Below the pieces are notes generated by a model that made no database searches, was not told the origin of the DNA, and saw nothing but the letters and a program-made list of their open reading frames with translations. 64,000 nt of DNA from Pseudoalteromonas apostichopi (GTDB taxonomy: Bacteria > Pseudomonadota > Gammaproteobacteria > Enterobacterales > Alteromonadaceae): the NCBI RefSeq assembly GCF_030297135.1, contig NZ_AP028066.1, forward strand, positions 62,001 through 126,000. The letters are read 5' to 3'. A program made the translations under genes and the position numbers. Positions 42,554 to 51,028 of this stretch are shown here, piece by piece. The number at the start of each line of letters is the position of its first letter. Within the stretch, counting starts at the first letter, position 1.

Positions 42554-44752
42554 ATGAAACTCCCCCTGCCTTTTATTACTGCCCTCAGGGTTTTAATACT
42601 CTCTTTTTTCTGCTTATTTTCATTTTATAGCCAAGCTATTGAGTGGCCGCAACAAGTGCAAACATCACAAGGCACACTTATAGTTTATCAACCACAACCC
42701 GAGAAACTAAACGGTAATACTTTAACAGCCCGTGCAGCAATGTCATTTTCGGTTTCAGGCAATGACGCTGTGTTTGGCGTATTTTGGTTTACCGCTAAAT
42801 TAGATACTGACCGCGAAAATGATACCGTCACCGTTCGCAATATGACTGTCACCGATGTACGCTGGCCTGAATCAAAAGATGCTGGAGAACAACAGTTTAC
42901 TGCTGTCGTTAATGAAGCAATAAAAGCCAGTCAATTCGAAACCTCTCTTTCGCAACTCACCGCCAGCCTGGAAAGTGCAGAAGCAGCAGAACAAAGTTTA
43001 ACGCAATTAAAAACCGATCCTCCGGCGATTATTTTCAAAGAGCAATTGTCAGTTTTACTTAGTTTTGATGGTGAACCTAAGTTTAGTAAAATTGAAAACA
43101 GCCAATATGAGCGCGCTTTAAACACCGCCATGACAGTGATTAAAGATAGCAAAAGCAAACTTTGTTATCTCACCGATGGGCAATTTTGGTATCAAGCAAA
43201 ACAAGCCAAAGGGCCTTATGAATATACTCAGTCGCCACCGGCTGAACTTGTAAAAATGCTCCCTAAAGATACGGAAACATCAAGTCTTATTGCGCCACCA
43301 GCCATTGTTGTGGCAACTAAACCTACCGAGCTCATTGCAACAGATGGCGAAGCTAAATGGAAAAGCCTAACCGGTGGCGAGCTCATGTATGTGTTTAATA
43401 CAGAAACCCCATGGCTGCGTGATATGCAAACTAACAATATGTACGTATTGTTATCTGGGCGCTGGTATCGCTCTAAACAGCAAACAGGCCCATGGACATT
43501 TGTACGTGGTGATGAGTTACCAGAGAGCTTTGCCAATATTCCACCTGAATCAGATTTAGGTGGCCTCAGAGTTTCGGTTGCTGGTACTGAAGAAGCTGAC
43601 GAGGCTGTATTAGATGCTAAAGTGCCTCAAACAGCGGCTATCAGCCGTAAAGACACCAGTTTGACTGTGTATTATGATGGCAAGCCTAAGTTTGAACGGA
43701 TCCCAGGCACGCAGGTTTCTTATGCCATTAATACCGATGCACAAGTGCTGCAAATTAAAGGCAAATATTATGCTGTCGATAATGCGGTGTGGTTTAAGGC
43801 AGACTCCGCACAAGGGCCTTGGCTTGTTGCTGATAGCATTCCAAAAGACGACATAGCAAAAATTCCTCCAAGTTCTCCTGTATACAACGTGACATATGTT
43901 GATATTTACGAGTCAACCCCTGAAGTAGTTTACGTCGGTTATTACCCAGGTTACATGTGGTCATACCCATATTATGGCGTGCCAGTGTATGGAACAGGTT
44001 GGTATTACCCGCCATACTGGGGCGGTGGCTACTACTACCCTCGCCCACCGACTTGGGGCTTTAATATTGGCTATAACAACTGGACAGGCTGGTCTTTTGG
44101 CTTAAGTTGGAGCAATGGTTTTTTAAATCTAGGTATGAATTGGAATGTAGGTTGGCCAACCCATTATCGACCTTATCATTGTTGTAATGGCTGGTATGGT
44201 GGTGGTTACCGTGGCCCAGTTATTATTAATAATGGCAACATCAATATAGGCAACAAAATTAATGTCGGCCATAAACCGGGGCATCTTAATAAACAGCCAA
44301 GACTTAATATTTATAAGCGCGATCAAAGTAAATCTCGTCTTGCCTCAAAACAGCAGGTTAAACGCGATTTAAAAACTGCTATTAGCCAACGCGATAAGGC
44401 AAATAATGTTTTCGCTGATCAAAAGGGTAACGTGCTCAAACATGATGCTGATAAATGGCAACAACGTGTAGAGGGTAAATGGCAAACATTACCCAGAGAT
44501 AAACAGCAACAAATCAAAGATCGGTCACAAAACATTGACCGCCAACAAGTGCAAAATAAATTACAAAGCATAGATAAAAGTAAAGCGAGGCAAACATTGC
44601 AGCAACGCCAGCATACGCAAAACAGACAGCAAAATCGTATGCAGCAATTAAATCAAGCAAATAGAGCACGTCAGCAAGGTATGCAGCGCCAACAAATGCG
44701 CCGCAATACACAAAGACAAATGCCTAGACAATTGCCTAACCGAGGCCATTAA
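42554..44752 (+). CDS. Large secreted repeat protein with Trp/Tyr/Gly-rich centre, function unknown
   Basis: A 732-aa exported protein (signal peptide about 1-29). I start at the ATG at 42554, 6 nt after AAGGA. The first 450 residues contain three related units with a W(Y/F)xAKQAxGP(W/Y)-like core: GQFWYQAKQAKGPYEYTQSP, GRWYRSKQQTGPWTFVRGDE and AVWFKADSAQGPWLVADSIP, each followed by a Pro-rich acidic turn. Residues about 455-560 are extremely rich in Tyr, Trp and Gly (WYYPPYWGGGYYYPRPP). The last 150 residues are basic and Gln-rich (RQQNRMQQLNQANRARQQG). Some databases give such proteins vague carbohydrate-binding names; I do not assign a function. A surface or matrix role is only a guess. 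Confidence 0.75.
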   Translation: MKLPLPFITALRVLILSFFCLFSFYSQAIEWPQQVQTSQGTLIVYQPQPEKLNGNTLTARAAMSFSVSGNDAVFGVFWFTAKLDTDRENDTVTVRNMTVTDVRWPESKDAGEQQFTAVVNEAIKASQFETSLSQLTASLESAEAAEQSLTQLKTDPPAIIFKEQLSVLLSFDGEPKFSKIENSQYERALNTAMTVIKDSKSKLCYLTDGQFWYQAKQAKGPYEYTQSPPAELVKMLPKDTETSSLIAPPAIVVATKPTELIATDGEAKWKSLTGGELMYVFNTETPWLRDMQTNNMYVLLSGRWYRSKQQTGPWTFVRGDELPESFANIPPESDLGGLRVSVAGTEEADEAVLDAKVPQTAAISRKDTSLTVYYDGKPKFERIPGTQVSYAINTDAQVLQIKGKYYAVDNAVWFKADSAQGPWLVADSIPKDDIAKIPPSSPVYNVTYVDIYESTPEVVYVGYYPGYMWSYPYYGVPVYGTGWYYPPYWGGGYYYPRPPTWGFNIGYNNWTGWSFGLSWSNGFLNLGMNWNVGWPTHYRPYHCCNGWYGGGYRGPVIINNGNINIGNKINVGHKPGHLNKQPRLNIYKRDQSKSRLASKQQVKRDLKTAISQRDKANNVFADQKGNVLKHDADKWQQRVEGKWQTLPRDKQQQIKDRSQNIDRQQVQNKLQSIDKSKARQTLQQRQHTQNRQQNRMQQLNQANRARQQGMQRQQMRRNTQRQMPRQLPNRGH

Positions 44753-44769
44753 TGTAAAAGTAGGTACAA

Positions 44770-44799
44770 AACAAGGCCAGTGTAAATACTGGCTTTGTT
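44770..44799 (+). terminator. Hairpin after the secreted repeat protein gene
   Basis: AACAAGGCCAGT (44770-44781) pairs with ACTGGCTTTGTT (44788-44799) with one G-T pair over 6 nt. The T-run after it is weak, so efficiency is uncertain. It lies 18 bp past the stop. Confidence 0.5.
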
Positions 44800-44947
44800 A
44801 ACTTGACTAGCGTTAAGCACGCTTCATAACTATTTAAAAGATGAAATACCTTCCTAGATAAAAAGCTTCAAAATAATTGCAAAAATTTGCTTAAAACCAT
44901 TTATCTATTAATTTTAATACTAAGTCCTTACAAAAATTTGCACGCTC

Positions 44948-46573
44948 ATGTTAAATAACTATACCGTTCGTACGCGATTAGCCGTATTGGCTTTGTTACC
45001 GGTTACAGTTTTTGTGATCACATCTATTTTTACAATGTCTATTATGTCGAACTTGATAAAAGGCATCGACAGTTTGTATGACGATAGAGTCATACCTCTT
45101 GAGCAGATAAAAACAGTATCGGACAATTACGCGGTTAGCATTGTTGATTTATTTCATAAATACCGCGCTGAGCAAATTTCAAAAACTGACTTTCTAGCCG
45201 CCGTTGAAAATGCAAAAAAAGTCGCTGACAACAAATGGAAAAGCTACTTAGGAACCAAGCTCACCACAGAAGAGCAGCGCCTAGTAAATATAGTTGAAAA
45301 GAACCTCAGTGTGGTCGAAAGCGAACTCAGCACGTTTTTAACCCAAGTTAAAAGTGACCAACTTAAAGCAGTACCTAACAAGGTGTTCGTAAAAAGTCTT
45401 TATGATGTTTTTGACCCACTCAGTGAAAGTTATCAAGGACTTATAAACTTACAAATCAATGAGGCTAACAAGTTTAAAAACGCCGCAGATAAAGATTTTG
45501 CTCAGGTCAGTATCGCTATGACAGCATCTATCACAGTTTTAATTATTTTGTTGCTGGCTATTGCCTTTATTATATACCGCTCTATTCATAACCCATTGTT
45601 ATCTCTGAGTGAAACGATAGGTTCTATCTCTGAGAATGCCGACTTACGTCTGCGCGCCAAAACCCATGGTAATGACGAAATAGCCCAAGCAGCACATCAC
45701 TTTAATGCCATGATGGAACGCATTCATACTTTAGTAAATGATGTAACGAGCGCTACACTCACACTTTCATCTGCGGCTGAACAAATGAACTCAATTAGCG
45801 ACCAAGTAGCCAGCACAGCCACAGAGCAAGAACATCAATCGACGATGATTGCTACTGCCATTACGCAAATGAGTAGTGCCATTGAGCAAGTTGCTGCCAA
45901 TGCATTATCAACATCAGAAAAAGCAACTCACACAGATAAAACAGCCAAACAGGGTCAGCAATCTGTGCAGGAAAATATTGATGCAATAAACCGCTTATCA
46001 CATGTCGTTAATGCGAATACAAAACTAATCAATGAGTTAAACACACAATCAACTGATATCAATCAAGTGGTGATGATGATCCAGGGTATTGCAGAACAAA
46101 CGAACTTACTTGCGTTAAATGCCGCCATTGAAGCTGCCCGTGCAGGTGAGTCAGGTCGCGGTTTCGCAGTAGTGGCTGATGAAGTTAGGCAGCTTGCACA
46201 CAACACGCAAAAAGCCACAGCCAGTATTAACGAAATGATCAGTAAACTACAAGCAATGGCGCAGCAAGCAGTGACCGCCATGGGCAATGCCGACGAAAGT
46301 GCTAAACAAAGTGTTGAATACGCCGAGCGCTCATCACAATTACTCTCTGAAATTACTCAAGAAATAGCTCTTATTGCCGATATGAACAACCAAGTATCCA
46401 CTGCAACAGATGAGCAGACCACTGTTGCCAACGAACTAAGTTGTAATATTAATGAATTTAGTAGTAGCATTTCACTGGTTAGCGAAAGCTCGCAACAAAA
46501 TGCGCAAGCCAGCCAAGAATTGGCTTCATTGGCTTCGAAATTACAACAGCAGGTGCATGTTTTCAAAGTATAA
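44948..46573 (+). CDS. Methyl-accepting chemotaxis protein with four-helix-bundle sensor
   Basis: A 541-aa chemoreceptor. A first membrane helix (about 10-32) is followed by an all-helical periplasmic domain (about 35-190; YDDRVIPLEQIKTVSDNYAV, typical of 4HB_MCP), a second helix (IAMTASITVLIILLLAIAFI), HAMP (DLRLRAKTHGNDEIAQAAHH) and the signalling domain with EQTNLLALNAAIEAARAGES and GRGFAVVADEVRQLA. No CheR tether is seen. It is the first gene of an apparent three-gene unit with a binding protein (36-bp gap) and a DM13 protein, which suggests a shared sensory role. Confidence 0.92.
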   Translation: MLNNYTVRTRLAVLALLPVTVFVITSIFTMSIMSNLIKGIDSLYDDRVIPLEQIKTVSDNYAVSIVDLFHKYRAEQISKTDFLAAVENAKKVADNKWKSYLGTKLTTEEQRLVNIVEKNLSVVESELSTFLTQVKSDQLKAVPNKVFVKSLYDVFDPLSESYQGLINLQINEANKFKNAADKDFAQVSIAMTASITVLIILLLAIAFIIYRSIHNPLLSLSETIGSISENADLRLRAKTHGNDEIAQAAHHFNAMMERIHTLVNDVTSATLTLSSAAEQMNSISDQVASTATEQEHQSTMIATAITQMSSAIEQVAANALSTSEKATHTDKTAKQGQQSVQENIDAINRLSHVVNANTKLINELNTQSTDINQVVMMIQGIAEQTNLLALNAAIEAARAGESGRGFAVVADEVRQLAHNTQKATASINEMISKLQAMAQQAVTAMGNADESAKQSVEYAERSSQLLSEITQEIALIADMNNQVSTATDEQTTVANELSCNINEFSSSISLVSESSQQNAQASQELASLASKLQQQVHVFKV

Positions 46574-46609
46574 TGCAGAGCTGCGCTCAAAAAACAGGGA
46601 CTTACATTA

Positions 46610-47416
46610 ATGAACAGGGCAGCATTTATATTACTATTAACATTTGTTCTGTGGAGTCTACAAAGCTTTGCGCATGAGCAAATTGTTATTCAGCTTGCAA
46701 AACCAAACTATATCGAAGCGGTAAAAAACCAATATATCCACGATATTCTCAACAAAAGCTTTGCTGCAATGGATGCGAATGTTGTGTTGCTTTACAACGT
46801 TAAGCCAATGAATAATAAACGTATTGTAGAGCAGCTGAGTCAGAATAAAACAATTACCCTAGCTTGGTTATCTTTGCCTCTCCAGCAAACTGACTCTCTA
46901 GTAAAAACAACTATTCCACTCTACAAAGGCTTACATGGCCAGCGTTTACTGATTATCCGCGACGAAGACCAAGAAAAGTTTAGCTCCATTAAAACCCTTG
47001 CAGAATTAGCTCCCTTGGTTGGCCTGCAAAAACAGAGCTGGTCTGATTATACCGTGCTGAAAAATAATGGTTTAACCGTTAATGGAGAGCTTGATTATCC
47101 AGGTATGATCAAAGCCCTCAAAACAGGGCTTGGTGATTACTTTCCACGCTCAGTACTAGCAATTGACAGTGAACTAAATAGACTAAAACAGTTCAATTTT
47201 GTCATTGCACCAAACATCATGTTGCAATACCCCAGTGAATATTACTTTTATTTAAGTAGAGAAAATCAACACATTAGAGACATGTTAGAACAAGGCATGC
47301 AAAAGCTACAGCAATCTGGTGAGCTTGATCAACTTTATTTGCAATACTTTGGTGATGTTGAAAAACATTTTTCTTTAAAGCAACGTCATAGAATAACGCT
47401 AAATAATAAGGAGTAA
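46610..47416 (+). CDS. Periplasmic solute-binding protein (family 3-like)
   Basis: A 268-aa protein with signal peptide (1-21, ending QSFA) and a PBP2-like layout: IVIQLAKPNYIEAVKNQY, a middle domain (RLLIIRDEDQEKFSSIKTLA, then LVGLQKQSWSDYTVLKNNG) and a final helix with DMLEQGMQKLQQSGELDQLY, the C-terminal pattern of amino-acid-type binding proteins. It lies 36 bp after a chemoreceptor and 2 bp before a DM13 gene, with no transport genes. It could present a ligand to the chemoreceptor (inference). The ligand is unknown. Confidence 0.75.
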   Translation: MNRAAFILLLTFVLWSLQSFAHEQIVIQLAKPNYIEAVKNQYIHDILNKSFAAMDANVVLLYNVKPMNNKRIVEQLSQNKTITLAWLSLPLQQTDSLVKTTIPLYKGLHGQRLLIIRDEDQEKFSSIKTLAELAPLVGLQKQSWSDYTVLKNNGLTVNGELDYPGMIKALKTGLGDYFPRSVLAIDSELNRLKQFNFVIAPNIMLQYPSEYYFYLSRENQHIRDMLEQGMQKLQQSGELDQLYLQYFGDVEKHFSLKQRHRITLNNKE

Positions 47417-47418
47417 TC

Positions 47419-47889
47419 ATGCTAAAAGCACTGCTCATCATTATCGTGGCATCAGCAATTTTCGCTGCGGGTTTTATGGCTGGGGTTTACAGTTTACCAA
47501 TTTTAACTGAGCAACCTGCTCCTGAGGCTGGCATATTGAAGCAGCATCAAGGTCGAGCTCAGTTTAGTGCTGAGTTTAAACCAAATCTTAAAGGTTCAGA
47601 CCGCTTGCATTATGGTGATGGCATGGTGTACCTAACAAATGATGCTATTTCTATGCAAGGCACTTTATCTCCTGGTCCTGACTATCAACTTTACCTATCA
47701 CGCAACTTTGTCGATAACGAAGCCGATTTTTTAGCACAAAAAGGCACAATGCAACGTGTTGCAGGGGTGCGTTCATTCAATGGTTTTAAATTAGTTGTGC
47801 CACAAGGTATTGATGTCAGCGATTACAATACAGTGGTTATTTGGTGTGAAAGTTTTGAGGAGTTTATTACTGCAGCACAGTATCAATAG
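47419..47889 (+). CDS. Membrane-anchored DM13 domain protein
   Basis: A 156-aa protein with an N-terminal membrane anchor or uncleaved signal (LLIIIVASAIFAAGFMAGVY) and one DM13 domain. The signature is GRAQFSAEF, then LSPGPDYQLYLSRNF, then SFNGFKLVVPQGIDVSDYNT and the terminal VVIWCESFEEFITAAQY with the conserved single Cys. DM13 domains in animals and bacteria have been proposed to take part in redox or electron transfer; the Cys would be central. RBS AAGGAG precedes the ATG, 2 bp after the binding-protein gene, so the coupling is tight. Confidence 0.8.
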   Translation: MLKALLIIIVASAIFAAGFMAGVYSLPILTEQPAPEAGILKQHQGRAQFSAEFKPNLKGSDRLHYGDGMVYLTNDAISMQGTLSPGPDYQLYLSRNFVDNEADFLAQKGTMQRVAGVRSFNGFKLVVPQGIDVSDYNTVVIWCESFEEFITAAQYQ

Positions 47890-47905
47890 CTGGATTAATA
47901 AAAAC

Positions 47906-47960
47906 AAAGCCGCCTTTGGAGAGGGCGGCTTTAAAGCGGCAGCTATGGGTGTGAGCTGCC
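47906..47960 (+). terminator. Terminator and second hairpin between convergent genes
   Basis: AAAGCCGCC (47906-47914) pairs with GGCGGCTTT (47924-47932). A second stem, GGCAGCT (47938-47944) with AGCTGCC (47954-47960), follows directly. Together they separate the DM13 operon from the convergent ahpF gene and may work on both strands. Confidence 0.65.
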
Positions 47961-47977
47961 TAATCAAGAGTCGCTAA

Positions 47978-49558
47978 TTAAGCAGCATCCTCAGTGCTTT
48001 GAGTCTCATCGCTGTGGCGAATTAAGTAATCAAATGCGCCTAAACTGGCCGTTGCACCACTGCCCATTGCAATAATGATTTGCTTGAACGGCGTTGTTGT
48101 TGCATCACCTGCCGCGTAAACACCCGGTAATGATGTTGCACCTTTGCTATCAATTTCGATTTCACCAAAGCGAGTTAGTGATAACCCAGAATCTTTTAAC
48201 CATTCAGTGTTTGGCACCAAGCCGATTTGCACAAAGATACCTGCAAGCTCAAGTGATTTTTCATCGCCAGAGATACGATCAATATAGTTTAAGCCTGTTA
48301 CTCGCTTACCATCACCAACAACTTCTGTCGTTTGCGCGTTTTTGATAATCGTAATGTTGTTTAAGCTATTTGCTTTACGAATAAGGACTTCGTCAGCACG
48401 TAGGGTATCAGCAAATTCAAGCACGGTGACGTGCTCAACAATGTTAGCAAGGTCGATTGCAGCTTCAATACCTGAATTACCACCACCGATAACCGCAACG
48501 GCTTTACCTTTAAATAACGGACCATCACAGTGAGGACAGTAAGCAACGCCATGACCGCGATACTCTTTCTCACCTGGTACGTTCATTTCACGCCAACGTG
48601 CACCGGTTGCTAATACCACTGATTTAGCATTCAAAACCGCGCCATTTTCTAGTGTGATTTGATAATTACCTTGCTTAGTAAGTGATGCTGCACGTTGGTT
48701 TTGCATAACATCAACATCGTATTCTTTTACGTGCTCTTCTAGTTGAGCAACTAATTTAGGGCCTTCGGTCGCTTTAACTGAGATAAAGTTTTCAATTGCT
48801 AAAGTATCTGAAACCTGACCACCAAAACGCTCTGCAACCACGCCCGTGTTCAAGCCTTTGCGTGCCGAATAGATTGCCGCAGAAGCCCCAGCTGGCCCCC
48901 CTCCAACAACAAGTACATCAAACAACTCTTTAGCACTTAATGCTTCAGCTTGGCGTGCTGCTGCTTTAGTATCTACTTTGTTTAGTATGTCGGTAAGGTT
49001 AACTGCGCCTTGGCTAAATAGCTCACCATTTAAATATACAGCCGGTACTGCTAAAACATTACGCTCATTCACTTCGTCTTGGAACAAAGCACCATCAATC
49101 ATAGTGGCCGTAATGTTTTCGTTGTGTGCTGCCATTAAGTTTAGTGCTTGCACTACTTGTGGACATGTTTGACAACTTAATGAAATATACACTTCAAAGT
49201 TAAGCGGCCCAGGTAATGATTTAATTTGTTCAATTTCACTCTCTGATGCCTTACTTGGATGACCACCTGTATGAAGGAGTGCAAGGATCAAGCTGGTGAA
49301 TTCGTGGCCCATAGGCACACCCGCAAATGTGATTTGCGTATTGTTAATAGGTGAAGATACCACCATAGACGGACGACGTACGTCTTGGTTTGGGTTATCT
49401 CGCACCGAGAATTTATCGCTTAACGATGCTAAATCGTTTGCTAAGTTTTTAAGTTCTGTTGATTTATTGCTGTCATCCAAGGCGATAAGCAGCTCAACAG
49501 GGCTGGTAATAGAAGCAAAGTGGCTTGTTAATTGGTTTTTGATATTCGTATCTAACAT
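47978..49558 (-). CDS. ahpF: Alkyl hydroperoxide reductase subunit F
   Basis: A 526-aa flavoprotein that uses NADH to reduce AhpC, the standard length. The N-terminal double thioredoxin fold carries a redox CxxC in SLSCQTCPQVVQAL. The C-terminal thioredoxin-reductase-like part shows the FAD site VVGGGPAGASAAIYSARKG, the catalytic CxxC in YCPHCDGPLFKGK, the NAD(P)H site AVIGGGNSGIEAAIDLA and the FAD tail GVYAAGDATTTPFKQIIIAM. It lies after ahpC on the same strand, with a 153-bp gap that contains a hairpin. The pair detoxifies hydrogen peroxide and organic peroxides. Confidence 0.97.
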   Translation of the reverse strand: MLDTNIKNQLTSHFASITSPVELLIALDDSNKSTELKNLANDLASLSDKFSVRDNPNQDVRRPSMVVSSPINNTQITFAGVPMGHEFTSLILALLHTGGHPSKASESEIEQIKSLPGPLNFEVYISLSCQTCPQVVQALNLMAAHNENITATMIDGALFQDEVNERNVLAVPAVYLNGELFSQGAVNLTDILNKVDTKAAARQAEALSAKELFDVLVVGGGPAGASAAIYSARKGLNTGVVAERFGGQVSDTLAIENFISVKATEGPKLVAQLEEHVKEYDVDVMQNQRAASLTKQGNYQITLENGAVLNAKSVVLATGARWREMNVPGEKEYRGHGVAYCPHCDGPLFKGKAVAVIGGGNSGIEAAIDLANIVEHVTVLEFADTLRADEVLIRKANSLNNITIIKNAQTTEVVGDGKRVTGLNYIDRISGDEKSLELAGIFVQIGLVPNTEWLKDSGLSLTRFGEIEIDSKGATSLPGVYAAGDATTTPFKQIIIAMGSGATASLGAFDYLIRHSDETQSTEDAA

Positions 49559-49668
49559 GGCTTAGCCCTTGAGTTCAGAATAAATAAGCTAGAAAAATTT
49601 TAGGAAACTACCCACCACCCGCTAATGTGCTTAATGTGAGTTGTGATGGGCAGTTAAAGTTACATTTG

Positions 49669-49693
49669 GATAGCAAAGCGAGGCTTTGCTATC
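49669..49693 (-). terminator. Hairpin between ahpC and ahpF
   Basis: GATAGCAAAGC (49669-49679) pairs perfectly with GCTTTGCTATC (49683-49693) over 3 nt. There is no T-run on the ahp strand, so it may act as a partial terminator, an RNA processing site or an mRNA stabiliser that keeps ahpC above ahpF. Confidence 0.6.
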
Positions 49694-49711
49694 GTTTAAT
49701 GCTATGGCAAA

Positions 49712-50281
49712 TTAGATTTTGCCAACTAGGTCTAGTGAAGGAGCAAGTGTCTCTTCACCTGGCTGCCATGATGCAGGACATACTTCACCGTCGTGGTTAG
49801 CAATGTACTGAGCAGCTTGTACTTTACGTACTAACTCTTTCGCGCTACGGCCGATGCCTAGGTCATGAGTTTCGATTACTTTGATTTCGCCTTCAGGGTT
49901 CATTACGAATGTACCGCGAAGAGCAAGACCTTCGTCTTCGATCATCACACCGAAGTTACGTGTGATACGACCTGTAGGGTCACCAATCATTGGAAATTTG
50001 ATTTTACTAATTGTGTCTGACGTATCGTGCCATGCTTTGTGAGTGAAGTGAGTGTCAGTTGATACTGAGTAAACTTCAACTCCCATTTCTTGAAGTTGCT
50101 CATAGTAATCTGCAACATCACCAAGCTCTGTAGGACATACAAAAGTGAAATCTGCTGGGTAAAAGAAGAAGATTGACCACTTACCTAGCACGTCTTTTTC
50201 TGTTAGCTCTACAAAGTCACCGTTGTGGTAAGCTGTTGCATTGAATGGTTGTAGTTTTGTGTTAATTAATGAAGTGCTCAT
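49712..50281 (-). CDS. ahpC: Alkyl hydroperoxide reductase subunit C (typical 2-Cys peroxiredoxin)
   Basis: A cytosolic peroxidase that reduces peroxides through a peroxidatic Cys and is recycled by AhpF. I start at the ATG at 50281 (TGAGGA 7 nt upstream; MSTSLINTKL), giving 189 aa; an in-frame ATG four codons earlier lacks this spacing. Visible are the active site FYPADFTFVCPTE with peroxidatic Cys49 and the resolving Cys168 in GEVCPASW. The GGxG and YF regions linked to eukaryotic sensitivity to over-oxidation are absent, as usual in bacterial AhpC. It is the first gene of ahpC-ahpF. Confidence 0.97.
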   Translation of the reverse strand: MSTSLINTKLQPFNATAYHNGDFVELTEKDVLGKWSIFFFYPADFTFVCPTELGDVADYYEQLQEMGVEVYSVSTDTHFTHKAWHDTSDTISKIKFPMIGDPTGRITRNFGVMIEDEGLALRGTFVMNPEGEIKVIETHDLGIGRSAKELVRKVQAAQYIANHDGEVCPASWQPGEETLAPSLDLVGKI

Positions 50282-50381
50282 AGTATTCCTCATTGATGTT
50301 TTAAAAATGTTTAATTAACGCAGTCTTGCGTCTGCTTGATTAATACAATAGAGGTGTGAGCGATTAAAATAAAATTGATTG

Positions 50382-50414
50382 TTTAGATTAAATTGATCTG
50401 TTTTTTAGATTAAA
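50382..50414 (-). promoter_or_regulatory. Direct repeat upstream of ahpC
   Basis: TTTAGATTAAA occurs at 50382-50392 and again at 50404-50414, a 22-bp period, or two helical turns. It is about 100 bp upstream of the ahpC start. The spacing would suit a tetrameric activator such as OxyR, but the half-sites do not match the OxyR consensus well. Confidence 0.3.
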
Positions 50415-50429
50415 CAGCTAAAAGTAATA

Positions 50430-50471
50430 AAAACTATAAAGCCCTCAACCAGTTACATGATAAAGGGCTTT
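50430..50471 (-). terminator. Terminator of the cupin gene
   Basis: AAAGCCCT (50438-50445) pairs with AGGGCTTT (50464-50471) over an 18-nt loop. On the minus strand a TTTTT stretch follows shortly after. It lies 17 bp past the cupin stop. Confidence 0.65.
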
Positions 50472-50488
50472 CACATAAAGGAATAAAA

Positions 50489-50992
50489 TTACTTACTAAA
50501 GCCGTATAAGCTCTTTGGTTTAATATAGTTAGGCTCAATTCCTTGCTCTTTTGCGGCAGCTAACATCACTTGCTCAATCCAACCGGCATCCATAATATTC
50601 ATATAGTTACCATCAGGGTCAAAGTTAATGTTAGAGCCCATAACCACCATAAAGGTATCGGTCATTTCAGTATTATCTTTTGGAACTTGAAATTGATGAA
50701 TCGAACCGCCTGGCTCAAACAAATAGCTACCCGGCACTTGTAAATCATCTGGATATTCTGTGTAGTGCCAACTCCCTGCAAGCGTATAGAAGTGCACGAC
50801 TCCAGTATGGAAATGTCTTGGTAAAACCGTGCCTGGTTCAAATAAAACACGTAGTACCCATACCCCATTCTCAGAATCTAGCATCAATGGGTAAATGTGT
50901 ACGCCAGGTAAGGCGTTTTTAATTAGCTTTTCATCGTTGGTATGTATTGTCAGTAAAAAATCTTGATGGTTAATAATATCTGGTAATGCCAT
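50489..50992 (-). CDS. Cupin-domain protein, 2,4'-dihydroxyacetophenone dioxygenase-like
   Basis: A 167-aa single-cupin protein. Cupin motif 1 is seen in PGTVLPRHFHTGVVHFYTLAG with His-x-His and a further His, and motif 2 in PGSYLFEPGGSIHQFQVP with the fourth metal ligand His. The layout matches the ChrR-like cupins annotated as 2,4'-dihydroxyacetophenone dioxygenases, iron enzymes that split aryl ketones. Whether this copy is a dioxygenase is not shown. It lies 36 bp after an extended SDR gene on the same strand, so both may act on one pathway. Confidence 0.75.
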   Translation of the reverse strand: MALPDIINHQDFLLTIHTNDEKLIKNALPGVHIYPLMLDSENGVWVLRVLFEPGTVLPRHFHTGVVHFYTLAGSWHYTEYPDDLQVPGSYLFEPGGSIHQFQVPKDNTEMTDTFMVVMGSNINFDPDGNYMNIMDAGWIEQVMLAAAKEQGIEPNYIKPKSLYGFSK

Positions 50993-51028
50993 GAGTGTGC
51001 CCTCTTTTCACTTACTATTAATATTTCT

